A stretch of DNA of 45,828 nucleotides from an uncultured Eubacteriales bacterium (GTDB lineage: Bacteria > Bacillota > Clostridia > Oscillospirales > Oscillospiraceae). Of this stretch, positions 8,462-16,955 are shown piece by piece. The position numbers were made by a program, and so were the translations under genes. The first letter of the stretch is position 1; every line of letters begins with the position of its first letter. The notes below the pieces were generated by a model, which saw only the letters and a list, made by a program, of their open reading frames with translations, had not been told where the DNA came from and ran no database searches. The stretch spans positions 1 through 45,828 of the forward strand of contig UROG01000019.1 in assembly GCA_900549485.1 (NCBI GenBank), read 5' to 3'.

Positions 8462-9136
8462 ATGAGCAGATCAAGCGTGATTTTTAAAATAATACTTGTT
8501 TGCCTTGTGCTTGCCGCGCTGGTGATGTTTGCATCGGTTGCGCGGGATTACTTTGCGCTGCTTTTTTCGGGGACGGACGATACCGCCGCTCCGGCGGAAA
8601 CGCCGCCGCCGACGATCGCGCCTACACCGATGCCGACGCCAACCCCGAAACCGGTGCCGGAGGATGTAAGGACGATGATGGAATACATCCCTCCGGTCAG
8701 AGCTGAGATGGATGTACGCTTCGGAATGTTCGGGCGTCTCGTCATGCCCGACAGCGGAATAAACGTCGCGCTCTTTACTGACGGCGAGGGAGAGACGATC
8801 GCCGAAAAAAGACAGGGCGTCACCGACGCGGAGGACAGCGCGGCGCTCTATTACGATGAGGAGGGCGCAGTGATTGCCGATCATAACAATCAGGGTTTTG
8901 CCGCACTTATAAACGTGCTTCCCGGACAGAAAGCGTATATCATCACTTCCGACAGCGTCCTTGAGCTTGTATGCTCAAGACTTATCGACGGGCATAACAA
9001 TAACCACAAGGGGCTTGTTGACGAAAATTATGAGCCGATCCGCAACGCAGGGGACTTCATATGTTATACCTGCAAGGAAACGTGGCTCGACGTGAGGATA
9101 GCCGCGCTTGATATAATAGATGAATACTTTATATAA
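8462..9136 (+). CDS. Sortase-like protein with Pro/Thr linker
   Basis: The product is 224 residues. An N-terminal membrane segment (residues 8-30) is followed by a linker with PTPMPTPTPKP repeats (residues 43-65) and a sortase-type domain. That domain shows FGRLVMPDSGINVALF at its start, IADHNNQGFAAL with the candidate catalytic His, YTCKETW with the candidate Cys, and DVRIA with the candidate Arg. Sortases are membrane-anchored transpeptidases that attach proteins to the wall. The usual TLxTC is altered to ICYTC and the domain is short. No LPXTG-like substrate or pilin gene is visible in the window. GGAG lies six bases before the ATG. It may be a divergent class; a non-transpeptidase role is possible. 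Confidence 0.7.
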   Translation: MSRSSVIFKIILVCLVLAALVMFASVARDYFALLFSGTDDTAAPAETPPPTIAPTPMPTPTPKPVPEDVRTMMEYIPPVRAEMDVRFGMFGRLVMPDSGINVALFTDGEGETIAEKRQGVTDAEDSAALYYDEEGAVIADHNNQGFAALINVLPGQKAYIITSDSVLELVCSRLIDGHNNNHKGLVDENYEPIRNAGDFICYTCKETWLDVRIAALDIIDEYFI

Positions 9137-9507
9137 ACCTCTGCCGGACACAAAATGTGCATTAACCCTGCCGGCGCTCTGCGGCTTTTATGGGAACGGA
9201 ATAAATAATGCCGCACGGCGAATATATAAAAAGTGCTGATTCTGATAAAAATCAGCACTTTTTTGGCTTTTTATATTTGTGGAGCCTTGTGACGTCAATG
9301 TTTCCTTCCTATCGGCAGAGCGGACAATATAGGCTGAGAAAACGGCAAAATAACGCATGAGCACAATTGACACATATACGAAAATGTTATATTATTTATA
9401 CCGATGTTAAGCGCACCAACGATTTACAAGAGCGGTTTATTCGGCTTTTGACAGACACAGGTCAGGGGTATATTGCAGCCGGAAATATAAAAACGAGGGG
9501 AAAAAAC
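9137..9507. other. Intergenic stretch without a gene
   Basis: These 371 bases carry the terminator at 9228-9264 and a possible leader for the FHA gene. A frame in phase with the FHA gene starts at 9367 but encodes no recognisable sequence and has no ribosome site. No RNA gene is recognised. Confidence 0.5.
9228..9264 (+). terminator. Rho-independent terminator after the sortase-like gene
   Basis: AAAAAGTGCTGAT (9228-9240) pairs with ATCAGCACTTTTT (9251-9263), and the T-run continues to 9264. The stem has 13 pairs with a ten-base loop. Confidence 0.8.
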
Positions 9508-11283
9508 ATGAATAAGGCATTGCTTGTAGATTTCGGCACAGGGAAAGCATATCTCGTAGACGGAAAAGCTGCCGTAGGAAGACGCAGCGGCAGCGACATA
9601 GTGCTGACGGATGAAACGGTATCCGGACACCATGCAGATATTTCATTTTCAGGGAATACCTGGTATATTTCTGATGCCGGGTCAAAAAACGGCGTTGAGG
9701 TAGACGGGCGTAAACTTGCGCCGAATGTAGGGGTTGAATTAAAAGAAGGCAGTATTATAAAGCTCGGCAATGCGTCGCTCTGCTTCACTGTGCAGCCCGA
9801 CGCGATAGCCCTCTTCCTTGATTCGCAGCATAATACCGGCGAAAAACTCAACGGTTTCTCCAAAGAAAAATCGTTCGCACCCAAGTCAGTCCCGGCGCCT
9901 GCTTCCAAGTCCGGTTCAAAGCCCGTGACAAAACCTGCGGCAAAAAAGAAAATCAAGGGAAGCCTGATTGCGGTCGCCACCGTGCTTTTGTTAGTACTGG
10001 GATTCTGCCTGTTCAACCGCCTGAACGGGGATGCAAAAATAAATGATGGCGAATATGCTGCCGCAATGAAATACTACGATAGAGATTTTCTGTTCAGCGC
10101 AGGGAAATTTACGGAAGCTTCAATACTTGCCGGGGAAGACGCTTTTTCAAAAAAGAATTATTCGGAAGCAATCAAATATTTTGAGTCTGCCGGTGAATCA
10201 GCCAGGACCCGCTGGGCTGACGCCGTATATGAGCAGGCGCTGGTTTACCTTAACAGCAAGGATTTTGACAAGTCGCTGGAGTATCTGAATAAAATTTCGG
10301 ATGAGACACGTGCGCAGGAGCAGATAGGGGTCGCAACTCTCGAAAAAGCCAAACAGCAGTATGCCGACGGCAATACCGAGGAGGCGCTCAAAACCGCAGA
10401 AGGGATCAAAAATACCAAATATGCCGATGTTACGGCGTTTTTTGACACGGTATACAGCGAAACCGCAAAAGAATATTTTTTACAGGGCGATTACCAATCT
10501 GCGCTGGCAGATTATCAAAAATGCGTGGAAAACTCTGCGGCAAAAACAAATTCCGAAATTCTTACGGAGCTGATTGAAAAACGCTATATGGAGGCCGCGG
10601 CTCTTGCCGACGCTTCCATCGTCGGCGGGAGTACGGATATTTCAAGAGACGAGTGGGCGGAAGCGTTTGATGAATGTATAGGTTCGGCGATACGCGATGA
10701 CATTAATGCGGTGCTGACGGGAGAGGCCGCAAAAATGATCGTTGCGGGAAGCAGCGTGTTTGGCAGTGACGGTGCGCTGGAGCGCTTTATCGACGAGGCT
10801 CCGAGCGGAGATATGGTCGGAAGCTACTCAAAGTCTTCCGAAAACGAATTTCTTATCGGCAATCTGAATGAGCTGTACGACAAATGCGGGAAAAATCCGG
10901 CCGGAAAGATACTTATAATCGCCCAAAGGCACGACTATCCGGATAATGAAGAATCTCAGGCGGTTCTTTTGAATATGATGAGACTGCTGCCAAAGGAATA
11001 TTTTCCCTCCACGCTCGACGAGGTGGAATACATAATTCTTGTTGACTACAAATACATCAAAAACGGAAGCTATGAAAACGGTCTTACCGTTGCTCTGCGG
11101 GAAAACGCAAAGGTCAAGGTGCTCAGGGCAAAGGATAGGTATCAGGTTTACACATCCGACACGCTGAACGGAGACAACTCGCCTGATATGATCCGCTACA
11201 TAATCCCGCCGCTCTGGTGGTCCGGCGGAGCGCCCAATATGGGCAAGCAGATCTATAATGCGGCGGCTTCGGTAATAAAGTAG
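9508..11283 (+). CDS. FHA-domain transmembrane protein with TPR-like repeats
   Basis: The product is 591 residues. Residues 1-95 form a forkhead-associated domain with the phosphothreonine-binding signature GRRSGSDIVL, SGHHADI and SKNGVEVDG. A Lys/Pro/Ser-rich linker (115-150) leads to one membrane helix (151-170). Residues 190-420 are helical with repeated YEQALVYLNSKDFDKSLEYL and YFLQGDYQSALADYQ units, typical of TPRs. The last 150 residues are an unrecognised globular part ending in a WWSGGAP stretch. Topology should place the FHA domain in the cytoplasm and the TPRs outside. FHA partners are usually Ser/Thr kinases, none of which is in the window. The ATG follows a GAGGGG site; an in-frame upstream extension was rejected. 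Confidence 0.8.
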   Translation: MNKALLVDFGTGKAYLVDGKAAVGRRSGSDIVLTDETVSGHHADISFSGNTWYISDAGSKNGVEVDGRKLAPNVGVELKEGSIIKLGNASLCFTVQPDAIALFLDSQHNTGEKLNGFSKEKSFAPKSVPAPASKSGSKPVTKPAAKKKIKGSLIAVATVLLLVLGFCLFNRLNGDAKINDGEYAAAMKYYDRDFLFSAGKFTEASILAGEDAFSKKNYSEAIKYFESAGESARTRWADAVYEQALVYLNSKDFDKSLEYLNKISDETRAQEQIGVATLEKAKQQYADGNTEEALKTAEGIKNTKYADVTAFFDTVYSETAKEYFLQGDYQSALADYQKCVENSAAKTNSEILTELIEKRYMEAAALADASIVGGSTDISRDEWAEAFDECIGSAIRDDINAVLTGEAAKMIVAGSSVFGSDGALERFIDEAPSGDMVGSYSKSSENEFLIGNLNELYDKCGKNPAGKILIIAQRHDYPDNEESQAVLLNMMRLLPKEYFPSTLDEVEYIILVDYKYIKNGSYENGLTVALRENAKVKVLRAKDRYQVYTSDTLNGDNSPDMIRYIIPPLWWSGGAPNMGKQIYNAAASVIK

Positions 11284-11328
11284 CGGAAAATGTTCGGATA
11301 ATATTGCCCAACAGCGAAAATATATGGT

Positions 11329-11436
11329 TTTTCGGGTAAAACCGAGCCATGCAAGACGGAGAAAGATGGTTATAACCGGGGCGCTTGCCCGCTTTCGCCG
11401 ATGAAGCTCAGCTCTGTTTTACCCGAAAAGTTTTTT
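11329..11436 (+). ncRNA. Candidate structured RNA with long closing stem and terminal U-run
   Basis: TTTTCGGGTAAAAC (11329-11342) is perfectly complementary to GTTTTACCCGAAAA (11416-11429), and TTTTTT follows at 11431-11436. Inside, GAGC (11344-11347) pairs with GCTC (11406-11409), and CGGAGAAAG (11357-11365) pairs with CTTTCGCCG (11392-11400) with one A-G mismatch. The core holds GGTTATAACC (11368-11377) and GGGC-GCTT-GCCC (11379-11390). Several nested stems in 108 bases are more than a plain terminator. It matches no riboswitch or small RNA consensus that I can recall. It may be the end of the FHA transcript, a separate small RNA, or a palindromic repeat element. Confidence 0.5.
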
Positions 11437-11518
11437 CCGCATCCTGCCGGATATCCGCATGAAGCAAACGCTTTTCATCAAATGATGCGTCTGCTTTATA
11501 AACAAATAAACATCAGCC

Positions 11519-11547
11519 TTGCGGGTTTATGATGAAAATGCTATAAT
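11519..11547 (+). promoter_or_regulatory. Sigma-A-type promoter for the SPFH pair
   Basis: TTGCGG (11519-11524), 17-bp spacer, TATAAT (11542-11547). The expected start site is about 26 bases before the first SPFH gene. Confidence 0.7.
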
Positions 11548-11580
11548 CAAATTAATAACAAAGAAAGGAAACATCCGTTA

Positions 11581-12552
11581 ATGAATACAAACGGTACATA
11601 TCAGGATGCCAAGTTTGACGACGGGAAAAAGCGTGCTTTTCCGAAAGGGCTTATTCTGGCAGCTGTCATCCTGATCATTGCGGCGGCGCTTATTTTTGAT
11701 TCGTACTATACTCTTAAAGACGATCAATATGCCGTTATCACCACCTTCGGCAAGCCTCATGCGGTCTCCGCCTCCGGCCTGCAATTCAAGATCCCCTTTA
11801 TCCAGAGCGTCACCAAGGTATCCAAGACAATACAGGGCTTTCCTCTCGGCTACCGTCCGGACAGCAATGAAAATGTCGATGATGAGTCGCTGATGATAAC
11901 CTATGACTATAACTTTGTCAATGTGGATTTCTATGTGGAATACCGTGTGACCGATCCGATAAAGTATCTCTATAACTCCGAGGACCCTATCGGTATTCTC
12001 AAAATGCTCTGCCAGAGCTATATAAGAGATACCATCGGCCTTTATGATGTGGACAGTGTGATAACCACCGGCAAGAGCGAAATCCAGTCGGTCATAAAGG
12101 AAAAGGTCGTCAACCGTCTTGAGAGCGAGGATATCGGCATACAGCTCACAAATATTACAATTCAGGATGCCGAGCCGCCTACGCATGAGGTGCAGCAGGC
12201 GTTCACCGCTGTTGAGACGGCGAAGCAGTCTGCCGACACGATGGTCAACAACGCCAAGAAATACGCCAATGAGGTCACGCCTGCCGCCGAGGCCGACGCG
12301 GACGAGATAATCAAAAAGGCCGAGGCATATAAGCAGAGCAAGATAAACGAGGCGGAGGGGCAGGCGGCAAGATTTTCCGAGCTTTTCAATGAGTATCAGA
12401 AATATCCGCTCATCACCAAACAGCGTCTTTTCTATGAGGCGATGGAGGAGGTACTGCCCGATATGAAGCTTTATATCATCAACGCGGACACGGGTGTGCA
12501 GACCACGCTTCCCCTTGATAAATATGCGGAGATAGGAGGCGGCGATAAATGA
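11581..12552 (+). CDS. hflK: SPFH/band-7 protein, HflK-like
   Basis: The product is 323 residues. It has a short cytoplasmic tail, one membrane helix (about 23-41), and an SPFH domain beginning with DDQYAVITTFGKPHAVSASGL and IPFIQSVTKV. A long charged and Ala-rich coiled coil follows (about 205-265, with AEADADEIIKKAEAYKQSK), then a short tail with LPLDKYAEIGGG. HflK and HflC form membrane rings that in Escherichia coli restrain the FtsH protease; no ftsH is in this window. GAAAGGAAA precedes the ATG. It overlaps the next gene by four bases. Which of the pair is true HflK is judged from gene order and the longer linker only. Confidence 0.78.
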   Translation: MNTNGTYQDAKFDDGKKRAFPKGLILAAVILIIAAALIFDSYYTLKDDQYAVITTFGKPHAVSASGLQFKIPFIQSVTKVSKTIQGFPLGYRPDSNENVDDESLMITYDYNFVNVDFYVEYRVTDPIKYLYNSEDPIGILKMLCQSYIRDTIGLYDVDSVITTGKSEIQSVIKEKVVNRLESEDIGIQLTNITIQDAEPPTHEVQQAFTAVETAKQSADTMVNNAKKYANEVTPAAEADADEIIKKAEAYKQSKINEAEGQAARFSELFNEYQKYPLITKQRLFYEAMEEVLPDMKLYIINADTGVQTTLPLDKYAEIGGGDK

Positions 12553-13421
12553 AGAAAACGCTTAAAATAGTTATTCCTATCGTTGCAGTGCTGCTTGCCG
12601 CCGCTGTAATGGGCGGCTGCTTTGTGGTCACACAGCAGAATGAATATACCATTGTCAGACAGTTCGGCGCGGTCGTAAAAGTCGTTGATAAGCCGGGGCT
12701 TTCGCTCAAGGTGCCGTTCCTCCAGAGTACGAGTACCCTTCCCAAAACCGAAATGCTCTATGACCTTGCCGTGAGCGACGTTATAACAAGCGATAAAAAA
12801 TCCATGGTCGCCGACAGCTTTGTACTCTGGCGCATTTCAGACCCGCTCAAGTTCATCCAGTCACTCTCCGGCAACCTTGCAAACGCAGAGTACCGTATTG
12901 ACACCGTTGTCTATAACAGTCTCAAAACCGTTATAAGCTCCATGAAGCAGGAGGACGTTATATCCGGCCGCGACGGTGAGCTTGCCGCGCTTATAATGAA
13001 GCATGTCGGCAATACCTTTGAAAAATACGGCATTACGGTGCTTGCTATCGAAACCAAGCGTATCGATCTGCCGGATGAAAACAAGGCCGCAGTTTACGAG
13101 CGCATGATATCCGAGCGTGAGAATATCGCCGCTTCTTTCTCGGCGGAGGGCGCGGCCGAGGCAAAGCGCATACGCAACGAAGCGGACAAAACGGTGGATA
13201 TAACCATTTCCGCGGCAAACGCTTCCGCTGAAAAGCTCAAGGCAGAGGGTGAAGCGGAGTATATGCGCATCCTTTCCGAAGCGTACAATACGCCGGCCGA
13301 GGCGGATTTTTATGAGTTTATGAGGGCGCTTGACATGGCGACGGCGTCCATGAAGGGCGGCAGCAAAACACTTGTCGTCTCCTCCGACTCTCCCATAGCA
13401 AAGGTCTTTTCCGGCGAATAA
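12549..13421 (+). CDS. hflC: SPFH/band-7 protein, HflC-like
   Basis: The product is 290 residues: a membrane helix at 6-27, then QQNEYTIVRQFGAVVKVVDKPGLSLKVPF, the hallmark start of HflC-type SPFH domains, and the later IETKRIDLPDENKAAVYERMISEREN stretch that is highly typical of HflC. The coiled coil contains EGAAEAKRIRNEADK and GEAEYMRILSEAY. It is translationally coupled to the preceding HflK-like gene (ATGA overlap), which fits a two-protein complex. In a Gram-positive cell the SPFH domain lies outside the membrane. A strong bidirectional hairpin ends the operon. Confidence 0.82.
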   Translation: MKKTLKIVIPIVAVLLAAAVMGGCFVVTQQNEYTIVRQFGAVVKVVDKPGLSLKVPFLQSTSTLPKTEMLYDLAVSDVITSDKKSMVADSFVLWRISDPLKFIQSLSGNLANAEYRIDTVVYNSLKTVISSMKQEDVISGRDGELAALIMKHVGNTFEKYGITVLAIETKRIDLPDENKAAVYERMISERENIAASFSAEGAAEAKRIRNEADKTVDITISAANASAEKLKAEGEAEYMRILSEAYNTPAEADFYEFMRALDMATASMKGGSKTLVVSSDSPIAKVFSGE

Positions 13422-13433
13422 GTGAGCGAATAA

Positions 13434-13472
13434 GTGAAAAAGGGGCTGCCCAAAATGGCAGCTCCTTTTCAC
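13434..13472. terminator. Bidirectional terminator
   Basis: GTGAAAAAGGGGCTGCC and GGCAGCTCCTTTTCAC form a long stem around a six-base loop (CAAAAT), with A and T runs on both sides. It serves the SPFH operon and the converging birA operon. Confidence 0.75.
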
Positions 13473-13473
13473 G

Positions 13474-14220
13474 CTATCTTATGCTGATTTCACCGAAGTC
13501 TATGCGCCTGCGCTCTCCGTTTTCCTCGACGATCAGTGCAAAGCTTCCGTCCACATCGAGTGAGCGGGCCTTGATCCTTTCGCTGTTCTGAAGCAACCAT
13601 ATATCGAGCCCTATGCTGCCGCAGCGCTTCCTGTACTCGTCGAGACAATAGCTTTTGTCGGCTTTCCAGCTTTCGTACATTGCGTCCAGCTCACGGACTA
13701 TTCCGGCCGTGAGTGCGCCAAGCTCCGTGACCTTTCCGGTCGTCTCGTAGAGCGATGCCGCGATTTCCCGCATTTCCGGCGCAAGCTCTGTGATTTTTGT
13801 GTTCACATTGATCCCTATCCCGATAACCACATAGCGTCTTCCGCAGTATGAGGAGCTCTCGGTCAGAATACCGCAGAGCTTTTTTCCGTCTATTTTCAGA
13901 TCGTTCGGCCATTTTATCTCGGGACTGACGCCGCAGACCTTTTCAATGGCGCGGCTCACCGCGACGGCGGCGCATGGGGTGAGTGTTGCCGTCTCCTCCG
14001 GCTGACACCTCGGATAGAGCAGCATGGAGAGATAAAGCCCGCCCTCGGGGGATTCAAAGCTTCTTCCGAGACGCCCGCGGCCGGAAGTCTGCTTTTCGGC
14101 GGCGAGGACAAAACCGTCCGGCAGCCCCGACGGCACAAGCCCTTTGATTATCGTGTTCGTCGATGTAACGCACTTTTTGCATACGACCGGTGCGCTGCGG
14201 TCAAGCTCCTTTATTTCCAT
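13474..14220 (-). CDS. birA: Biotin-[acetyl-CoA-carboxylase] ligase, short form without DNA-binding domain
   Basis: The product is 248 residues and joins biotin to the biotin carboxyl carrier protein through biotinyl-AMP. Motifs: TSTNT near the N-terminus, the nucleotide loop GRGRLGRSFESPEGG, KWPNDLKIDGKKLCGILTE around the catalytic lysines, and IGIGINVN. The N-terminal helix-turn-helix of bifunctional BirA is missing, so it is an enzyme only and not a biotin repressor. The ATG at 14220 has AGGTG six bases upstream; a GTG at 14244, overlapping the preceding stop, would add eight residues. It forms a minus-strand operon with the phosphatase gene upstream. Confidence 0.88.
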   Translation of the reverse strand: MEIKELDRSAPVVCKKCVTSTNTIIKGLVPSGLPDGFVLAAEKQTSGRGRLGRSFESPEGGLYLSMLLYPRCQPEETATLTPCAAVAVSRAIEKVCGVSPEIKWPNDLKIDGKKLCGILTESSSYCGRRYVVIGIGINVNTKITELAPEMREIAASLYETTGKVTELGALTAGIVRELDAMYESWKADKSYCLDEYRKRCGSIGLDIWLLQNSERIKARSLDVDGSFALIVEENGERRRIDFGEISIR

Positions 14221-14240
14221 GGCTGCACCTGCCGCGTCCT

Positions 14241-15017
14241 TCACATGAGCTTTGCGAAATCATCATAGCACTGCCTGCCGCCTGCAAGAACGGAAGATTT
14301 TCTTCCGTCGAGAGGCAGGGGAGAAAAATCCAGCGACGTGCATTTCCCGCCGGCTTCTTCTACAAGCAGCATACCGGCGGCATAGTCCCAGAAGCTGAGA
14401 CTCAGCTCAAAAAAAAGTCCCGATCTGCCGGCGGCGACATACGCAAGATCAAGCTCGGCAGAAGCGCCGCGGCGCAGGTCAAGGCTTGCGTCATAGGCTA
14501 TCCTTGCCAGACGGAAGCTTTCGTCGGTGTTTTCCGGAATATAGGGCGATGTACCCATAGAGAAGACGTTTTCGCTCAGCGGCGTTTCCGCAGCGCGGAT
14601 AGGCGTTCCGTTGAGCCATGCGCCCTTGCCCTTTATCGCGGAAAACATCTCGTCCATGTACGGGTCGTATACGGCGGCGGCCGTGGGTACGCCGTTGTGC
14701 AGATAGCCTATCGAAATGCAGCTGTGGTTAAAATTCTTCACAAAATTCATCGTCCCGTCGATAGGGTCGATAACAAAAACGTGTTCTGCGTGAAGATCGT
14801 CCTGCATATTGCTCTCTTCACAGCAGAAACGTGCGTCGGGTACAGCCTCCTTGAGCCGCTCTACCAGAAGCGCCTGCACTCTGCTGTCGTATTCCGTCAC
14901 CACGTCTCTGTGGCAGGACTTTTCATGCAGGTGGATTCGGCCTTTGTGCAGGATTATCTCAGCGCACTCACGTTCGGCGGAGAGCATTGCGTCATATGTT
15001 TTCTTTACAGTATCCAT
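14241..15017 (-). CDS. Inositol monophosphatase family protein
   Basis: The product is 258 residues, a magnesium-dependent phosphatase of the IMPase/FBPase/CysQ fold. Metal-binding motifs are FCCEES (first Glu), DPIDGTMNF, and WDYAAGMLLVEEAGG near the C-terminus. The DVVTEYD stretch of the N-terminal half is also typical. Substrate cannot be told: inositol-1-phosphate, NADP, or 3'-phosphoadenosine-5'-phosphate are options. I chose the ATG at 15017 (MDTVKK) since homologues begin there; the frame is open upstream, but that part has no similarity. It is transcribed away from the methyltransferase gene and its end overlaps the GTG option of birA. Confidence 0.85.
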   Translation of the reverse strand: MDTVKKTYDAMLSAERECAEIILHKGRIHLHEKSCHRDVVTEYDSRVQALLVERLKEAVPDARFCCEESNMQDDLHAEHVFVIDPIDGTMNFVKNFNHSCISIGYLHNGVPTAAAVYDPYMDEMFSAIKGKGAWLNGTPIRAAETPLSENVFSMGTSPYIPENTDESFRLARIAYDASLDLRRGASAELDLAYVAAGRSGLFFELSLSFWDYAAGMLLVEEAGGKCTSLDFSPLPLDGRKSSVLAGGRQCYDDFAKLM

Positions 15018-15112
15018 TTCAGAAACCCCGTGAATCAAATTTTTCGGCAGTATTATAGCACTGACGCCGGAAAATGTCGAGGTATACGCGGAAAAATCGC
15101 GGCTTTTTGGTG

Positions 15113-15141
15113 TTGACCGCATGGTGCATTACTGATATAAT
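15113..15141 (+). promoter_or_regulatory. Sigma-A-type promoter for the methyltransferase gene
   Basis: TTGACC (15113-15118), 17-bp spacer, TATAAT (15136-15141), 33 bp before the ATG. Confidence 0.75.
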
Positions 15142-15174
15142 ATTGTGTCAAAAAATGTTTGCTTGGAGACGGAT

Positions 15175-16035
15175 ATGTTTATTTCGGATAAATGGCAGGA
15201 TTTTGAACTTCTGGACTGCTCAAAGGGCGAAAAGCTTGAGCGCTGGGGAAAATACTATCTTGTGCGCCCCGACCCGCAGGCCATATGGGATACGCCGCGC
15301 CGGAACAGGCATTGGAACGACAGGGACGCCCGCTACCGCCGCAGCGAGACCGGCGGAGGAAGCTGGGACAAGGGCGGCCTGCCGGAAAATTGGAAAATAA
15401 GATACGGCGAACTGACGTTCAACGTAAAGCCGATGAATTTCAAGCATACCGGTCTTTTCCCCGAACAGGCATGCAACTGGGACTGGGCGATGGGGAAGAT
15501 ACGCTCTGCCGGAAGGGAAATAAGCGTTCTTAACCTGTTCGGCTATACTGGCGCGGCGACTGTCGCGTGTGCAAAGGCAGGGGCAAGCGTGTGTCACGTG
15601 GACGCGGCGAAGGGCATGGTTGCATGGGGCAAGGAAAACGCCGCCGCTTCCGGACTTTCGGATGCGCCAATCCGCTGGATCGTTGACGACTGCGCAAAAT
15701 TTGTGGAGCGCGAGATACGCCGCGGCCGCAGATACGACGCAATAATCATGGACCCTCCCTCCTACGGGCGCGGTCCCGGCGGCGAGGTCTGGAAGCTTGA
15801 GCAGAATCTCTGGCCGTTCGTTTCGCTGTGTGCGGGAGTGCTGTCGGATGATCCTCTGTTTGTAGTCATCAATTCATATACGACAGGACTTTCCGCGTCG
15901 GTGCTTTCGTATGTGACGGAGAGTATATTTACAAAGAAATTCGGCGGCAGGTCGGACGCCCAGGAGCTTGGTCTGCCCGTGACCGATACGGGGCTTGTCC
16001 TGCCATGCGGCGCCACATGCAGATGGGAACGGTAA
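15175..16035 (+). CDS. Class I SAM-dependent methyltransferase, RlmI/RlmK-like
   Basis: The product is 286 residues. The Rossmann domain shows motif I as VLNLFGYTGAATVACAKAGA, an acidic loop VCHVDAAKGMVAWGKENA, and the DPPSYGRGPGGEVWKLE motif (DPPS typical of RNA or N-methylating enzymes of this group). Related enzymes methylate 23S rRNA cytosine C5 or act on similar targets; a PUA domain is not obvious, and the N-terminal 80 residues are instead rich in Arg and Trp. The target is thus undetermined. GGAG at 15165-15168 supports the ATG at 15175. Its own promoter lies just upstream. It precedes the ECF genes by 81 bp. Confidence 0.82.
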   Translation: MFISDKWQDFELLDCSKGEKLERWGKYYLVRPDPQAIWDTPRRNRHWNDRDARYRRSETGGGSWDKGGLPENWKIRYGELTFNVKPMNFKHTGLFPEQACNWDWAMGKIRSAGREISVLNLFGYTGAATVACAKAGASVCHVDAAKGMVAWGKENAAASGLSDAPIRWIVDDCAKFVEREIRRGRRYDAIIMDPPSYGRGPGGEVWKLEQNLWPFVSLCAGVLSDDPLFVVINSYTTGLSASVLSYVTESIFTKKFGGRSDAQELGLPVTDTGLVLPCGATCRWER

Positions 16036-16116
16036 ATAGTGCCGGGGCGGCAATGAATGACACGCACTGCCGGCGGCGGTTTTCTTTGAAAGAACGTATT
16101 GAAAAAGGAAACGGAA

Positions 16117-16950
16117 ATGTCAGTTATCACTTTTGAAAATGTTGATTTTTCATATCCCGGGGACGAATACAAAAGTCTCGACGGGGTAAGTCTTGAAATA
16201 GAAAAAGGCGAATTTGTCGCAGTGCTCGGACATAACGGCTCCGGCAAATCCACCCTTGCAAAGCATATGAACGCCATTCTTGTGCCGGATTCGGGCAAGG
16301 TCACGGTTTTCGGCATGGATACAGCCGATGAGGATAAGACCATTGATATCCGCCGCAGGGTCGGCATGGTCTTCCAGAATCCGGATAACCAGATAGTGGC
16401 GAACGTGGTTGAGGACGATGTGGCATTTGCTCCGGAAAATCTCGGGCTTGAACCGGCAGAGATACGCAGGCGGGTCGATGACGCGCTCAGACAGGTCGGT
16501 ATGTATGAATTTCGCACACACGCGCCGCATCTTCTCTCCGGCGGGCAGAAGCAGCGCGTCGCCATCGCCGGCGTTATCGCTATGGAGCCGGATATTATAG
16601 TGCTTGACGAGCCTACCGCAATGCTTGACCCGCAGGGGCGGCGCGAGGTCATTGCAACGGTCACAAGACTGTGCCGCGAAAAGGGGCTGACGATCGTGCT
16701 GATAACCCATCATATGGATGAGTGCATCGGCGCGGACAGACTTGTGATAATGTCAAACAGCCGCATTATCAGAGAAGGCACTCCTACGGAGGTTTTTTCG
16801 GACACCGCGCTTATGGATGCGGAGGGGCTTGATGTGCCGGAAACAGTACGTCTTACAAAGGAGCTTCGTGAGGCCGGGCTTGATATTCCGGAGATGAAGC
16901 TTGATGCGGACGGCTTTGCGCAGGTGCTTGCCGCCTGCCTGAGAGGATAA
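16117..16950 (+). CDS. ecfA1: ECF transporter ATPase subunit EcfA1
   Basis: The product is 277 residues. It is one of the two ATPases of the energy-coupling factor module that powers uptake of vitamins and metal ions through interchangeable S subunits. Visible are Walker A GHNGSGKST, the Q-loop FQNPDNQIV, signature LSGGQKQRVAIAGV, Walker B IIVLDEPTAMLD and the switch His in LITHHMDE. FQNPDNQ is diagnostic for the ECF A1 group. The ATG at 16117 follows an AAGGAA site. Five bases separate it from ecfA2. No S-component gene is adjacent, so this is a shared (group II) module. Confidence 0.93.
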   Translation: MSVITFENVDFSYPGDEYKSLDGVSLEIEKGEFVAVLGHNGSGKSTLAKHMNAILVPDSGKVTVFGMDTADEDKTIDIRRRVGMVFQNPDNQIVANVVEDDVAFAPENLGLEPAEIRRRVDDALRQVGMYEFRTHAPHLLSGGQKQRVAIAGVIAMEPDIIVLDEPTAMLDPQGRREVIATVTRLCREKGLTIVLITHHMDECIGADRLVIMSNSRIIREGTPTEVFSDTALMDAEGLDVPETVRLTKELREAGLDIPEMKLDADGFAQVLAACLRG

Positions 16951-16955
16951 AGCAA

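Larger units (their letters stand above)
11284..11580. other. Intergenic region with structured RNA candidate and promoter
   Basis: No gene. It contains the nested hairpin element at 11329-11436 and the promoter at 11519-11547 described separately. Confidence 0.6.

Noticed and set aside
11329..11436. Known riboswitch (c-di-GMP, ZTP, fluoride, THF, glycine) for the structured intergenic RNA
   Set aside because: None of the conserved core sequences I can recall for these classes is present, and it lies before the promoter of the next operon rather than in its leader.
16036..16116. Riboswitch or S-component gene ahead of the ECF operon
   Set aside because: The 81-base gap has no recognisable aptamer and no open frame; the module appears to be a shared ECF core.
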